DNA from: BS750m-G4 sp964472195
Lineage (GTDB): Bacteria > Bacteroidota > Ignavibacteria > Tepidaquicellales > Tepidaquicellaceae
Assembly: GCA_964472195.1 (NCBI GenBank)
Contig: CAYYJH010000012.1
Span: 1 to 43,032, forward strand
Direction: 5' to 3'
DNA: 43,032 bases
Part shown: positions 33,019-41,356 of the stretch, in pieces
Layout: every line of letters starts with the position of its first letter
Numbering within the stretch: position 1 is the stretch's first letter
The notes under the pieces: generated by a model
What the model saw: only the letters and a program-made list of their open reading frames with translations
Databases searched by the model: none
Told to the model about the DNA's origin: nothing
Made by a program: the position numbers and the translations under genes

Positions 33019-33777
33019 ATGATACCAAATATTTTTCATTTTTGTTACGGATTACAAAAAGATTTTGGTGGTAAACCATTTTCCTTAGTTCATTTTTTAG
33101 CGATAAAATCTGCTTATGAGTTGAATAAACCAGATTTAATACATTTTTATTATAAATACGAGCCGTCAGGTGAGTGGTGGGAGCGAGCTAAGAGTCTTGT
33201 TATCCTAAAGCAAATTGAACCTCCTGAAGAAATTTATGGGAAAAAATTATATCACGTTGCACATAAATCTGATGTTGTGAGATTAAAAAAGTTAATAGAA
33301 TATGGTGGTATATATTTAGACTTGGATACTATTTGTAAAAAACCATTTAAAGATTTATTATGTAATAAATTTGTGATCGGTAAGCAAGGTAGATGGAGAA
33401 AAATGGGTTTGTGTAATGCAGTTATAATGTCAGAAAAGAATTCTGAATTTGCAAAAGAATGGATCGAATCATACAGGACCTTTCGGTCCAAAGGTAAAGA
33501 CAAGTATTGGGCAGAACATTCTGTAAAATACCCTTTACAACTTGCTAAGAAAATGAAAGACAAGATTTGCATTGTTGAATATAATAGATTTCATTATCCT
33601 TTATATTATCCGATTAGTTTGAAAAAATTATTTATTTATTGTTTTGACTATAAAGAAGCATATTGCCACCATCTGTGGGAAAATGGTTCCTGGGAGAAAT
33701 ATTTAAAGGATCTCAATGTTGATGATATAAAATCAAAAGATACAACTTATAACCTAATTGCAAGGAGGTTTTTATAA
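33019..33777 (+). CDS. DXD-type glycosyltransferase (GT32-like, Gly_transf_sug family)
   Basis: A 252-residue enzyme of the glycosyltransferase sugar-binding-region family containing the DXD motif. The N-terminus PNIFHFCYG matches the usual IPKIIHQ-like opening. The core has HKSDVVRLKKLIEYGGIYLDLD (82-103), where Asp101 and Asp103 form the DXD that holds the metal and nucleotide sugar. After it come a stretch of NAVIMSEKNSEFAKEWI (133-149) and a late HHLWENGSW near the C-terminus. Relatives transfer sugars such as mannose, galactose or GlcNAc in capsule and O-antigen loci. The ATG is clear. It is isolated by a terminator-like hairpin upstream and about 170 non-coding bases downstream. Confidence 0.86.
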   Translation: MIPNIFHFCYGLQKDFGGKPFSLVHFLAIKSAYELNKPDLIHFYYKYEPSGEWWERAKSLVILKQIEPPEEIYGKKLYHVAHKSDVVRLKKLIEYGGIYLDLDTICKKPFKDLLCNKFVIGKQGRWRKMGLCNAVIMSEKNSEFAKEWIESYRTFRSKGKDKYWAEHSVKYPLQLAKKMKDKICIVEYNRFHYPLYYPISLKKLFIYCFDYKEAYCHHLWENGSWEKYLKDLNVDDIKSKDTTYNLIARRFL

Positions 33778-33899
33778 ATATCTTATTGTTTATATCACTT
33801 TGTTAATTAGTAAGTTTTTCTTTTCACAATTAAGAATTTATTTCAAATAATATAAATAGACTGTTACTTTATAATAGGTTATGAAGTAGAGAGTCGATT

Positions 33900-33935
33900 A
33901 ATTTTAAAATCAAATATCTATTTGATTTTAAAATT
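33900..33935. repeat. Perfect 17-bp inverted repeat just upstream of the formyltransferase start
   Basis: AATTTTAAAATCAAATA at 33900-33916 is repeated as its exact reverse complement at 33919-33935, with only TC between the arms. It ends 11 bases before the ATG at 33947. In DNA it could be a long operator or cruciform; in RNA it would be a long AU hairpin covering the place where a ribosome site would lie. No T-tract of terminator form follows on the plus strand. Confidence 0.85.
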
Positions 33936-33946
33936 CAGTGAATATT

Positions 33947-34759
33947 ATGGATAAGTTAAACATACTTTTTGTTACTGAAGAAGACCCTTTCTTCATAATC
34001 CATTTCTTTAAAGAGTTTGAAAGGATAAAGATTGATTCGAATATAAACGTACATGGTGTGATTATTCAGGAAACTTTAGGTAAGAAATCGAAATGGTTAT
34101 TATTTAAACAGATGTATAATTTTTATGGTTTGTTGGATTTCGTAATTTTAGGTACGAGGTTTAGCTTAAAAAAAATTTTGGATTTTTTTGCGGTAAAAAT
34201 TTTTAAAGGAAATTTTTTTGGGGCTTTTTCATTAGAACATTTTTTCAAAAAGCACAATTGGAATATTATTCAAATAAAGAATATTAATTCAGATGAATCA
34301 TTAAAGTATTTAAATAAATTAAATCTTGATTTAATAGTTTCAGTTGCAGCAAGCCAGATTTTCAAAAAAGAATTATTAGAACTTCCAAAGTATGGATGTA
34401 TAAATGTTCATAATGCAAAGCTTCCAAAGAATAGAGGAATGATGCCATGCTTTTGGGCATTGCTTAATTATGATAATGAACCCTATTCAGCGACGACTAT
34501 TCACAGAATGAATGAAAAATTAGACGACGGAAAAATCATTCTTCAAGAAGACTTTAAACTTGATCCTAACGAGTCACTTCATAAACTACTTATTCGCACG
34601 AAAAAATTGAGCGCACATTTGTTAATGAAAACTTTAGAGTTTTACGTAATTGGAGAACCTGTATATCTGCCAAACGATGCTTCTTTATCAACATACCATT
34701 CATTTCCTACAAGAGATGATGTAAAAAAATTTAAAGCTAAAGGATTGAAGTTATTATGA
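33947..34759 (+). CDS. Formyltransferase-family protein (methionyl-tRNA/sugar formyltransferase fold)
   Basis: A 270-residue protein with the formyltransferase fold, which transfers a formyl group from N10-formyl-tetrahydrofolate to an amino group. The catalytic triad of the family is visible: Asn153 and His155 in CINVHNAKLPKNRG, and Asp193 in LDDGKII. The C-terminal OB domain of methionyl-tRNA formyltransferase is missing, so formylation of a sugar amine in the polysaccharide is more likely than tRNA formylation (inference). I use ATG at 33947; an in-frame GTG at 33938 adds three residues. Its stop overlaps the deacetylase start by four bases (ATGA). The perfect inverted repeat lies 11 bases upstream. 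Confidence 0.84.
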   Translation: MDKLNILFVTEEDPFFIIHFFKEFERIKIDSNINVHGVIIQETLGKKSKWLLFKQMYNFYGLLDFVILGTRFSLKKILDFFAVKIFKGNFFGAFSLEHFFKKHNWNIIQIKNINSDESLKYLNKLNLDLIVSVAASQIFKKELLELPKYGCINVHNAKLPKNRGMMPCFWALLNYDNEPYSATTIHRMNEKLDDGKIILQEDFKLDPNESLHKLLIRTKKLSAHLLMKTLEFYVIGEPVYLPNDASLSTYHSFPTRDDVKKFKAKGLKLL

Positions 34760-35607
34760 AGTCTTTACTAACTGTTGATCTTGAGGATTGGTTCCAGGTT
34801 GAAAATTTAAGAGATTCTATTCCCAGAAGCAGTTGGGAGAATCAAGAATCAAGGATTGAAAAAAATGTTGATAAAGTTCTTATTCTCTTAGATGAGGGAA
34901 ATACAAAAGCATCCTTTTTTTGTTTGGGGTGGGTTGCAGAAAGGTTTCCAAACCTAATTAAAAGAGTCCATAGTGAAGGTCATGAAATTGCATGTCATGG
35001 ATATTCTCATGATGTTGTATATAATTTGGGAAGGGATGAGTTTTCGTCAGATTTAATTAAGTCAAAAAATATTTTAGAAAATATTATTGGTGAAAGAGTT
35101 ATCGGGTACAGAGCACCAAATTTTTCTATTACAGATTGGGCGATTGATGTTTTAATGGAAAATGGTTTCGTTTATGATTCAAGTTTATTTCCAACGATGG
35201 TAAATACCAGATATGGTAAATTGATAAATTATGACATAAAGGATAAACCATTTTTAGTACTCAAAAAAGGATTTTATGAATTTCTTCTGTCTTGCATTTC
35301 ATTTGTTGGTAAGAATTTTCCCTGGGCAGGAGGAGGATATTTTCGTTTGTTACCTTATTGGATTTTTAAAAAGGGTATCGATAGTATATTAGAAAAGAAA
35401 GATTTTGTTACGATATATGTTCACCCATGGGAGTTCGATCCAAAACAACCACGAATTTCAGGTGTAAAATTACAGTATAGATTTCGTCATTACATTAATT
35501 TAAATAAAACTGAGATAAAATTTGCAAAATTAATAAAAGATTTCGGTTTCCAGCCAATAAGAAATTTTATTGAAGGAAGTCAAAAAATCCTTGATAAAAA
35601 TTTCTAA
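34756..35607 (+). CDS. Polysaccharide deacetylase (NodB domain, XrtA/DUF3473-like)
   Basis: A 283-residue NodB-fold carbohydrate esterase. Motif 1 is TVDLEDWFQ (6-14) with Asp8 and Asp11. The metal-binding motif 2 is ACHGYSHD with His81 and His85. Motif 3 is YRAPNFS (118-124), and a late histidine sits in YVHPWEFDP (221-229). The DLEDWF opening and HPWE-DP ending are those of the deacetylases found in exosortase/XrtA-type exopolysaccharide loci. It probably removes an N-acetyl or, given its translational coupling to a formyltransferase, possibly an N-formyl group from a lipid-linked or polymer sugar. No signal peptide is seen, so it likely acts in the cytoplasm on lipid-linked intermediates. 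Confidence 0.88.
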   Translation: MKSLLTVDLEDWFQVENLRDSIPRSSWENQESRIEKNVDKVLILLDEGNTKASFFCLGWVAERFPNLIKRVHSEGHEIACHGYSHDVVYNLGRDEFSSDLIKSKNILENIIGERVIGYRAPNFSITDWAIDVLMENGFVYDSSLFPTMVNTRYGKLINYDIKDKPFLVLKKGFYEFLLSCISFVGKNFPWAGGGYFRLLPYWIFKKGIDSILEKKDFVTIYVHPWEFDPKQPRISGVKLQYRFRHYINLNKTEIKFAKLIKDFGFQPIRNFIEGSQKILDKNF

Positions 35608-35664
35608 CTATCTAATTAATTAAAACTTTTTAAATTTACATAATATATTGTAATTTATTCGAAC

Positions 35665-36501
35665 ATGAATAATAATAGCAAACCTATAGTTAGTATAGTA
35701 TTACCTACGTATAATAGAGTTGAATTATTAACAAAAGCAGTTAACAGTGTTATTGAACAGAGTTTTAATGATTGGGAATTAATTATTGTTGATGATGGTT
35801 CAACCGATGGAACTGAGAAAAAAATGTATGAAATGCAGGATAATGACCGCAGGATTAATTATCTTCGTATTCCCAAAATAAACAATTCCGGGATATATAA
35901 ATATCTTAACATTGGCTTGGAAAAAGCAAAAGGAAAATATATTGCTAGAATTGATGATGATGATTTCTGGTGTTATAAAGATAAATTGAAATGTCAGGTT
36001 GACTTCTTGGATAAGAATCCTGAATATGATATAGTTGGCGGAGGTGTTGTTTTAATTGATAAGGATGGAAATGAGTTGTTTAAGTATCTCAAAAAAGAAC
36101 ATGATGAAACAATCAGAAATTATGCTTTGTATTGTAATCCATTTACACATGCAACAGTAATGTTCAGGAAAGATAAAGCTCTTAAACTGGGAGGGTATAA
36201 AAGTCTTAACCACGTCGAAGATATGGATTTATGGTTAAGAATGGCTCAATATGGAAAAATGTATAATTTCCAAATTCATTTTATAAAGTACATGTCAGCT
36301 GGTCAGAATAAATCATTCACGCATCAAACACGTAATTCAAAAACTGTTCTCGAAGTAATTAAGACTCATCGTAATAATTATCCCAATTTTTACAAAGCCT
36401 ATTTGCTGAATTATATGCAATATTTATATTCCTTCATACCAATTTCAATTAAAAAACCAATACAGTCGTTCCTTTATTATTTTAAAAGAAAGTATTTTTA
36501 A
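35665..36501 (+). CDS. Glycosyltransferase family 2
   Basis: A 278-residue GT2 enzyme with a compact GT-A domain: SIVLPTYNRVELL (10-22), IVDDGSTDGT with DDGS at 43-46, and an acidic DDDD at 97-100 in ARIDDDDFW for the metal and nucleotide sugar. Later motifs are PFTHATVMFRK (about 158-168) and VEDMDLWLRMAQYG (about 182-195), the general-base side of the active site. The final 20 residues are basic and aromatic, probably membrane-associating. Family GT2 members with this pattern often transfer galactose, GalNAc or rhamnose; the donor is undetermined. It stands 57 bases after the deacetylase with a clear ATG. Confidence 0.88.
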   Translation: MNNNSKPIVSIVLPTYNRVELLTKAVNSVIEQSFNDWELIIVDDGSTDGTEKKMYEMQDNDRRINYLRIPKINNSGIYKYLNIGLEKAKGKYIARIDDDDFWCYKDKLKCQVDFLDKNPEYDIVGGGVVLIDKDGNELFKYLKKEHDETIRNYALYCNPFTHATVMFRKDKALKLGGYKSLNHVEDMDLWLRMAQYGKMYNFQIHFIKYMSAGQNKSFTHQTRNSKTVLEVIKTHRNNYPNFYKAYLLNYMQYLYSFIPISIKKPIQSFLYYFKRKYF

Positions 36502-36573
36502 TTATTATCATTGTTTTAATTGCTAACTTTTTTTGAACGTAGATAATTTGTTCATAAATAATCTAATAAAAAA

Positions 36574-37557
36574 TTGATAAAATATTTTGTAGTAGGTGGT
36601 GCAGGATTTATTGGAAGTCATCTTGTAAACCTGTTATTAAAGCAGGAAGATTCATTACAAGTAGTTATATATGATAACTTTTCCTCTGGTAAATTATGGC
36701 ATCTAAATAATTCAAAAGATAATCCTAAAGTCAAGATTATTCGTGGCGATGTTAAGGATATAGACACACTGGGTCAAGCTATAAAAGAAATGGATGTTGT
36801 TTATCATTTTGCATCAAATCCAGATATTGCTAAAGCTGTAACACAACCCGATATAGATTTTTGGGAAGGTACATATTTAACTAACAATATTTTGGAAGCA
36901 ATGAGAAAAAACAAAATCAAGAATCTGTTTTATTCATCAGGAAGCGGTGTTTATGGTGATACAGGATATGATGAAACTGATGAAAACTATTCACCTTTGA
37001 TTCCAATTTCCACTTATGGTGCTAGCAAATTAGCTTGTGAATCCCTGATAAGTTCTTATTGTCATATGTTTGACATGAACGCAAGTGCTTTTAGATTTGC
37101 AAATGTTGTTGGTCCTCACCAGACTCACGGTGTCGGGTACGATTTTATAAAAAAGTTATTAGTTAATTCTAATGAACTTGAAATATTAGGTGATGGCTCC
37201 CAAAGTAAGTCGTATATTTATATATCTGATGTGTTGAATGCAATGAGATTAATTGAAAAACATCATTTCAATGGATACAATTTTTATAATGTTGCAACAG
37301 CAGATTATATTTCTGTGAATGAAATTGCCGATATTGTTATTGAGATTATGAATCTTAAAAATTTGAAGTATAAATATACTGGCGGTAACAGAGGCTGGAA
37401 AGGTGATGTTCCTGTTGTAAGACTTAATTCTGAGAAAATTAGACAGATAGGCTGGGAAAATGAACATACATCAAAAGAGGCAATTTATCTTTCAGTGAAA
37501 TCTATGTATGAGGATGCTAAATTGAATAAGTTTGGTTGGAAAGGAGAAACAACATGA
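36574..37557 (+). CDS. NAD-dependent epimerase/dehydratase (extended SDR, UDP-sugar epimerase-like)
   Basis: A 327-residue extended short-chain dehydrogenase. The Rossmann loop is GGAGFIGSH (8-16), the catalytic pair is Tyr148 and Lys152 in STYGASK, preceded by SSGSGVYGD (121-129). Other family marks are FRFANVVGP (about 168-176) and DGSQSKSYIYISD (about 212-224). This resembles UDP-glucose 4-epimerase and related nucleotide-sugar enzymes; its place at the head of the heptose block suggests it may epimerise or modify a nucleotide-heptose, which is inference. The TTG start is forced, because the Rossmann strand begins at residue 3. Its stop overlaps the kinase ATG by four bases (ATGA). Confidence 0.88.
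   Translation: MIKYFVVGGAGFIGSHLVNLLLKQEDSLQVVIYDNFSSGKLWHLNNSKDNPKVKIIRGDVKDIDTLGQAIKEMDVVYHFASNPDIAKAVTQPDIDFWEGTYLTNNILEAMRKNKIKNLFYSSGSGVYGDTGYDETDENYSPLIPISTYGASKLACESLISSYCHMFDMNASAFRFANVVGPHQTHGVGYDFIKKLLVNSNELEILGDGSQSKSYIYISDVLNAMRLIEKHHFNGYNFYNVATADYISVNEIADIVIEIMNLKNLKYKYTGGNRGWKGDVPVVRLNSEKIRQIGWENEHTSKEAIYLSVKSMYEDAKLNKFGWKGETT
37541..37546 (+). promoter_or_regulatory. Shine-Dalgarno that decides the kinase start
   Basis: AAGGAG at 37541-37546 lies seven bases before ATG 37554. This favours that start over the upstream in-frame GTG-like or other codons that would extend the kinase by six residues. Confidence 0.6.
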
Positions 37558-38537
37558 TAATTTCAAGAGCACCGGTAAGATTATCGATGGGGGGTGGTGG
37601 CACCGATCTTCCTTCTTATTATGAAAAGTTTGGTGGTTTCTTAATGGCTGCAACGATTAATAAATATGTTTATATTATGCTGAATAAAAGATTTGAGAAA
37701 TCAATCCGTCTTTCTTATTCTAAAACTGAGATAGTTGATGATGTTGGAAGTATAGAGCACAGAATATTTAAAGAAGCTTTAAAATTTGCAGGAATTGATA
37801 AACAAGTTGAAATTGTATCAGTAGCAGATGTCCCTTCGAATTGTGGTCTGGGTACATCATCCACTTTTACGGTCTCACTGTTAAATGCTATGTTTGCTTA
37901 TAAGAAAAATTATATTTCTCTTGATAAAATTGCTGAAGCCGCTTGTCAAATTGAAATTGATCTATTAAAAGAACCCATTGGTAAACAAGATCAGTATGCA
38001 TCTGCATTTGGAGGATTTAATACTTATACTTTCAATAAAGACGGGAGTGTCATTGTAGAACCGGTGAATATACGTGAAGAAGTGTTAATGGAGTTACAGA
38101 GTAATATTTTTTTATTTTATTTGGAACAAAAGAGGTCTGCGAGTACCATTTTAGAGGAACAAAATACAAAGACAATAGAAGATGATAAAGCAACAGTAGA
38201 CAGGTTACATAAAATAAAAGAAATTGGAATGTGTACAAAGAAAGTTTTTGAAAGTGGAAAAATCGATGAGTTCGGGGAAATATTACACGAGCACTGGTTA
38301 ACAAAGAAAGGTCTTTCGAATAAAATCTGTAATCCATATATAGATGAGGTTTATGAAACAGCGAGAAAGAATGGTGCATTGGGAGGTAAAGTTATAGGAG
38401 CAGGTGGTGGAGGATTTTTGTTGATATATTGTCCAACTCAGAAAACAAGACTTGTGTCTGCAATGAAGAAAATAAATATATTTCCTACATGGTTCTCTTT
38501 TGAACCTGAAGGTGTTAAGAAAATATTTTATAGTTAA
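37554..38537 (+). CDS. hddA: D-glycero-D-manno-heptose 7-phosphate kinase-like GHMP kinase
   Basis: A 327-residue GHMP-superfamily kinase expected to phosphorylate heptose 7-phosphate at C1, giving the 1,7-bisphosphate of the GDP-heptose pathway. The opening RAPVRLSMGGGGTDLPSYY is characteristic of HddA and related sugar kinases. The ATP loop is PSNCGLGTSST (94-104), and the C-terminal motif 3 is GGKVIGAGGGGF (about 284-295). I start at ATG 37554, supported by AAGGAG and a 4-base overlap with the epimerase stop. A longer reading from 37536 is possible but unneeded. Followed by the matching nucleotidyltransferase, isomerase-like and phosphatase genes, which strongly supports the heptose assignment. 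Confidence 0.87.
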   Translation: MIISRAPVRLSMGGGGTDLPSYYEKFGGFLMAATINKYVYIMLNKRFEKSIRLSYSKTEIVDDVGSIEHRIFKEALKFAGIDKQVEIVSVADVPSNCGLGTSSTFTVSLLNAMFAYKKNYISLDKIAEAACQIEIDLLKEPIGKQDQYASAFGGFNTYTFNKDGSVIVEPVNIREEVLMELQSNIFLFYLEQKRSASTILEEQNTKTIEDDKATVDRLHKIKEIGMCTKKVFESGKIDEFGEILHEHWLTKKGLSNKICNPYIDEVYETARKNGALGGKVIGAGGGGFLLIYCPTQKTRLVSAMKKINIFPTWFSFEPEGVKKIFYS

Positions 38538-38578
38538 CTAAATTATTTTTTAAATCTTTTTAGATAAACGTTATTTTA

Positions 38579-39283
38579 TTGATCGACGAAATAGTAATAC
38601 TTGCTGGAGGGCTTGCAACTCGATTATATCCTGTTACAAAAAAAATACCAAAATCGATGCTTGAAATAGCTGGAAAACCCTTCATTGTCTATCAACTTGA
38701 ATTATTAAAAAGGAATGGTATTAAAAAAGTTGTTATTTGTACTGGATTTCTCGGTGAGAAGATTCAAGTATTTATAAAAGATGGCTCGGAATTCGGTTTA
38801 CAAGTTTTATATTCTAACGATGGAGATAAACCTTTAGGAACGGGCGGAGCCATTAAAAAAGCTCTTCCATTGCTTACTGATGTTTTTTTTATTATGTACG
38901 GAGATTCATATTTAAATGTTGAATTCAAATCTATAAATGAATATTTTGTCTCCGAAAATGCACTTGGACTCATGACAGTTTTAGAAAATGATGACAGGTG
39001 GGATCTAAGTAATGTTGAATTTGTAAATGGAAAAATTTTAAATTATGATAAAGAAAATTTAACCAACAGCATGAAGTACATAGATTTTGGTCTTGGTATA
39101 TTACATAAGAAGGCATTTGATTCATATAAAAAGGAAACTGTGTTCGACTTAGCAGATATATATAAAAATTTAATTAAAAGAGATGAATTATTAGGTTATG
39201 CAGTTGAAAAACGTTTCTATGAAATAGGTTCACAAAAGGGATTAGCGGAAACACGAGAGTATTTTGCAAAATTACATAAATAA
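38579..39283 (+). CDS. hddC: Nucleotidyltransferase, D-glycero-D-manno-heptose 1-phosphate guanylyltransferase-like
   Basis: A 234-residue sugar-nucleotide pyrophosphorylase. The nucleotide-binding signature is intact: LAGGLATRLYPVTKKIPK (8-25), followed by GKPFI (32-36), GTGGAI (87-92) and a metal-binding MYGDSY with Asp109. Size and spacing match HddC/RfbF/RmlA-short type enzymes without the left-handed beta-helix. In context (HddA before, GmhB after) it probably activates heptose 1-phosphate to an NDP-heptose, most likely GDP-linked. The TTG start is forced because the first strand begins at residue 3 (IDEIVILAGG). It lies 41 bases after the kinase gene. Confidence 0.86.
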   Translation: MIDEIVILAGGLATRLYPVTKKIPKSMLEIAGKPFIVYQLELLKRNGIKKVVICTGFLGEKIQVFIKDGSEFGLQVLYSNDGDKPLGTGGAIKKALPLLTDVFFIMYGDSYLNVEFKSINEYFVSENALGLMTVLENDDRWDLSNVEFVNGKILNYDKENLTNSMKYIDFGLGILHKKAFDSYKKETVFDLADIYKNLIKRDELLGYAVEKRFYEIGSQKGLAETREYFAKLHK

Positions 39284-39312
39284 TTTGATTAAAAATCTTA
39301 TTTTAAATATAA

Positions 39313-39930
39313 GTGGATAAAGAGAAAAATATTAAAGATTACATTGAACTATATTTATCTGAAGTGGTTGAGATAGCATCAAAGATAGATAAAAGAGAAA
39401 TCGAAAGAGCTGTCAATATTTTGTTGAAGTTAAAGGAGCGTAAAGGGAGATTGTTTTTCCTTGGTGTAGGAGGAGGAGCTGGTAATGCTTCTCATGCTGT
39501 AAATGATTTTAGAAAGATTGCAGGAATTGAATCATATACACCTACAGATAATGTTTCTGAATTAACAGCAAGAGTTAATGATGATGGTTGGAACACTGTT
39601 TTCATAAACTGGCTTAAAGGAAGCAGATTTAAATCGGATGATTGTTTGTTTGTATTTTCAGTTGGTGGAGGAAGCGTTGACAAAAATATAAGTGTGAATT
39701 TGGTAAAAGCATTACAATACTCTAAAGAGGTTGGTTCAAATATAATTGGTGTTGTGGGAAGAGATGGGGGGTATACAGCTCAAGTGGCTGATGCGTCTAT
39801 CATTATACCTCCTTTAGATAAAGATACTATTACTCCACATACAGAGTCTTTTCAAGCTGTTATTTGGCACCTGATTGTTTCACATCCACTTATAAATGTG
39901 CATGGTATGAAATGGGAAACTACTAAATGA
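39313..39930 (+). CDS. SIS-domain protein, phosphoheptose isomerase-like with altered active site
   Basis: A 205-residue SIS protein placed between the HddC- and GmhB-like genes, where a GmhA would be expected. The fold marks are GVGGGAGNASH (51-61), SVGGGSVDKN (116-125) and VGRDGG (148-153). Aligned with the SIS protein at 28973-29560, the catalytic Glu56 position is Asn64, and the catalytic His170 position is Gln181 (TESFQAVIWH). The phosphate loops also have Gly where Ser is usual. It may therefore have another substrate, lack isomerase activity, or act with the other SIS protein. It starts with GTG at 39313, and its stop overlaps the phosphatase ATG by four bases. Confidence 0.8.
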   Translation: MDKEKNIKDYIELYLSEVVEIASKIDKREIERAVNILLKLKERKGRLFFLGVGGGAGNASHAVNDFRKIAGIESYTPTDNVSELTARVNDDGWNTVFINWLKGSRFKSDDCLFVFSVGGGSVDKNISVNLVKALQYSKEVGSNIIGVVGRDGGYTAQVADASIIIPPLDKDTITPHTESFQAVIWHLIVSHPLINVHGMKWETTK

Positions 39931-40499
39931 GTAGAGCTGTATTTTTAGATAGAGATGGAGTTATCAACAGACTAGTTTACAACCAAAATACGAAAGAATA
40001 TGAAGCTCCGCAAAACGCAAAAGATTTAGAATTGTTTGATTGGTCTTTACAATCACTGGAATTGTTATATAAAAAAGATTATAAACTTTTTTTAGTTTCG
40101 AACCAACCTGATTTTGCTAAAGGAAAAACATCTTTAGAGAACTTAAAAGCGGTGCATGATAAATTACATAAACATTTCATTGATAAGGGAATATTATTTA
40201 AAGAGTATTTTTATTGTTATCATCATCCGGACGGCATTATTCCGGAATATACTTTAAAATGCGAATGCAGAAAACCAAATCCCTTTTATGTTTTAAAAGC
40301 TATTAAGAGCCACCATATTGATAAAAATGAATCCTGGTTTGTTGGTGATCGTGACAGTGATATATTATGTGGGCAAGCTTCAGGTTTAAAAACAGTAATG
40401 ATAAATAACGAACATTCAAAATCAAAATCTCGTAAGAGCACACCAGATTTTCGGGTAGGTAATTTAATGGAAGCGGTACAAATTATTATAAATAAATAA
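39927..40499 (+). CDS. gmhB: D-glycero-D-manno-heptose 1,7-bisphosphate 7-phosphatase (HAD family)
   Basis: Removes the 7-phosphate from heptose 1,7-bisphosphate before nucleotide activation. The 190-residue HAD-IIIA protein has FLDRDGVIN with Asp8 nucleophile and Asp10, VSNQPDFAKG (57-66), the zinc cluster residues Cys97, His99, Cys112 and Cys114 (CYH and CEC), CRKPNPF with Lys116, and GDRDSD (140-145) for the metal. The CxH...CxC loop is the mark that separates GmhB/HisB phosphatases from other HAD proteins. The ATG overlaps the stop of the SIS gene by four bases, showing coupling in the heptose operon. Confidence 0.92.
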   Translation: MSRAVFLDRDGVINRLVYNQNTKEYEAPQNAKDLELFDWSLQSLELLYKKDYKLFLVSNQPDFAKGKTSLENLKAVHDKLHKHFIDKGILFKEYFYCYHHPDGIIPEYTLKCECRKPNPFYVLKAIKSHHIDKNESWFVGDRDSDILCGQASGLKTVMINNEHSKSKSRKSTPDFRVGNLMEAVQIIINK

Positions 40500-40520
40500 A
40501 GAGAAAAGAAAGGTTATCAA

Positions 40521-41240
40521 ATGAATCCTTTACAAAATTTGAACATTAAAATCTTCGCAGATGGTGCAAACGTAAATGAAATGAAGAAATTATATAAGGA
40601 AGGTATAGTAAATGGATTTACAACTAATCCTACTTTAATGAGGAATGACGGTGTAACTAATTACGAAGATTTTGCTAAAGAAGTGTTAAATGAAATTACT
40701 GATTTGCCTATATCCTTTGAAGTATTTTCTGATGATTTCGAATTAATGGAAAAAGAAGCAAGGAAGATTGCAACCTGGGGAGAAAATATTTTTATCAAAA
40801 TTCCTATAACTAACACAAAAGGTGAATCTTCATTGAAATTGATAGAGAAGTTATCTCACGATGGTTTGACTTTGAATATAACTGCTATGTTAACACTTGA
40901 ACAGGCTAAAGATGTCTCTAAAGTAATTTCGCCAGATACTAAAACGATAGTGTCGATTTTTGCAGGAAGAATTGCTGATACTGGTAGAGATCCGATACCT
41001 ATGATGAAAGAAGCCGTTGATATTATTAGTTGCAAGCCTAATGCTGAACTTCTTTGGGCGAGTTCAAGAGAGCTTTTAAATGTTTTCCATGCAGAATCTT
41101 GTGGATGTCATATTATAACTGTGACGAATAGTTTATTGAAGAAAATACATCTAATAAATAAAGATTTAAAAGAATTTTCATTAGATACTGTGAGAATGTT
41201 TTATGATGATGCATCATCAGCGGGGTATAAGATAATATAA
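40521..41240 (+). CDS. Transaldolase-family aldolase
   Basis: A 239-residue class I aldolase of the short transaldolase/fructose 6-phosphate aldolase type. The opening is KIFADGANVNEM, with GFTTNPTLM (32-40) at the sugar-binding strand and the Schiff-base Lys93 in NIFIKIP. TLNITAMLTLEQAK (about 117-130) and FAGRIADTGRDP (about 152-163) complete the barrel signature. Transaldolase makes sedoheptulose 7-phosphate, the entry compound of the heptose pathway encoded just upstream, so it may serve to supply that precursor (inference). ATG with an AAAGG ribosome site. The gap to the phosphatase is 21 bases, consistent with co-transcription. Confidence 0.88.
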   Translation: MNPLQNLNIKIFADGANVNEMKKLYKEGIVNGFTTNPTLMRNDGVTNYEDFAKEVLNEITDLPISFEVFSDDFELMEKEARKIATWGENIFIKIPITNTKGESSLKLIEKLSHDGLTLNITAMLTLEQAKDVSKVISPDTKTIVSIFAGRIADTGRDPIPMMKEAVDIISCKPNAELLWASSRELLNVFHAESCGCHIITVTNSLLKKIHLINKDLKEFSLDTVRMFYDDASSAGYKII

Positions 41241-41356
41241 TGTTATAATTACGGAAATCGATTTCTATAAAATCAATCAATGTAATTAATATTTGATAAC
41301 GAAAGTTACTTGAATCAATTAATCGTTTCAGTTCTTAATCTACTAAATATAAGAGT

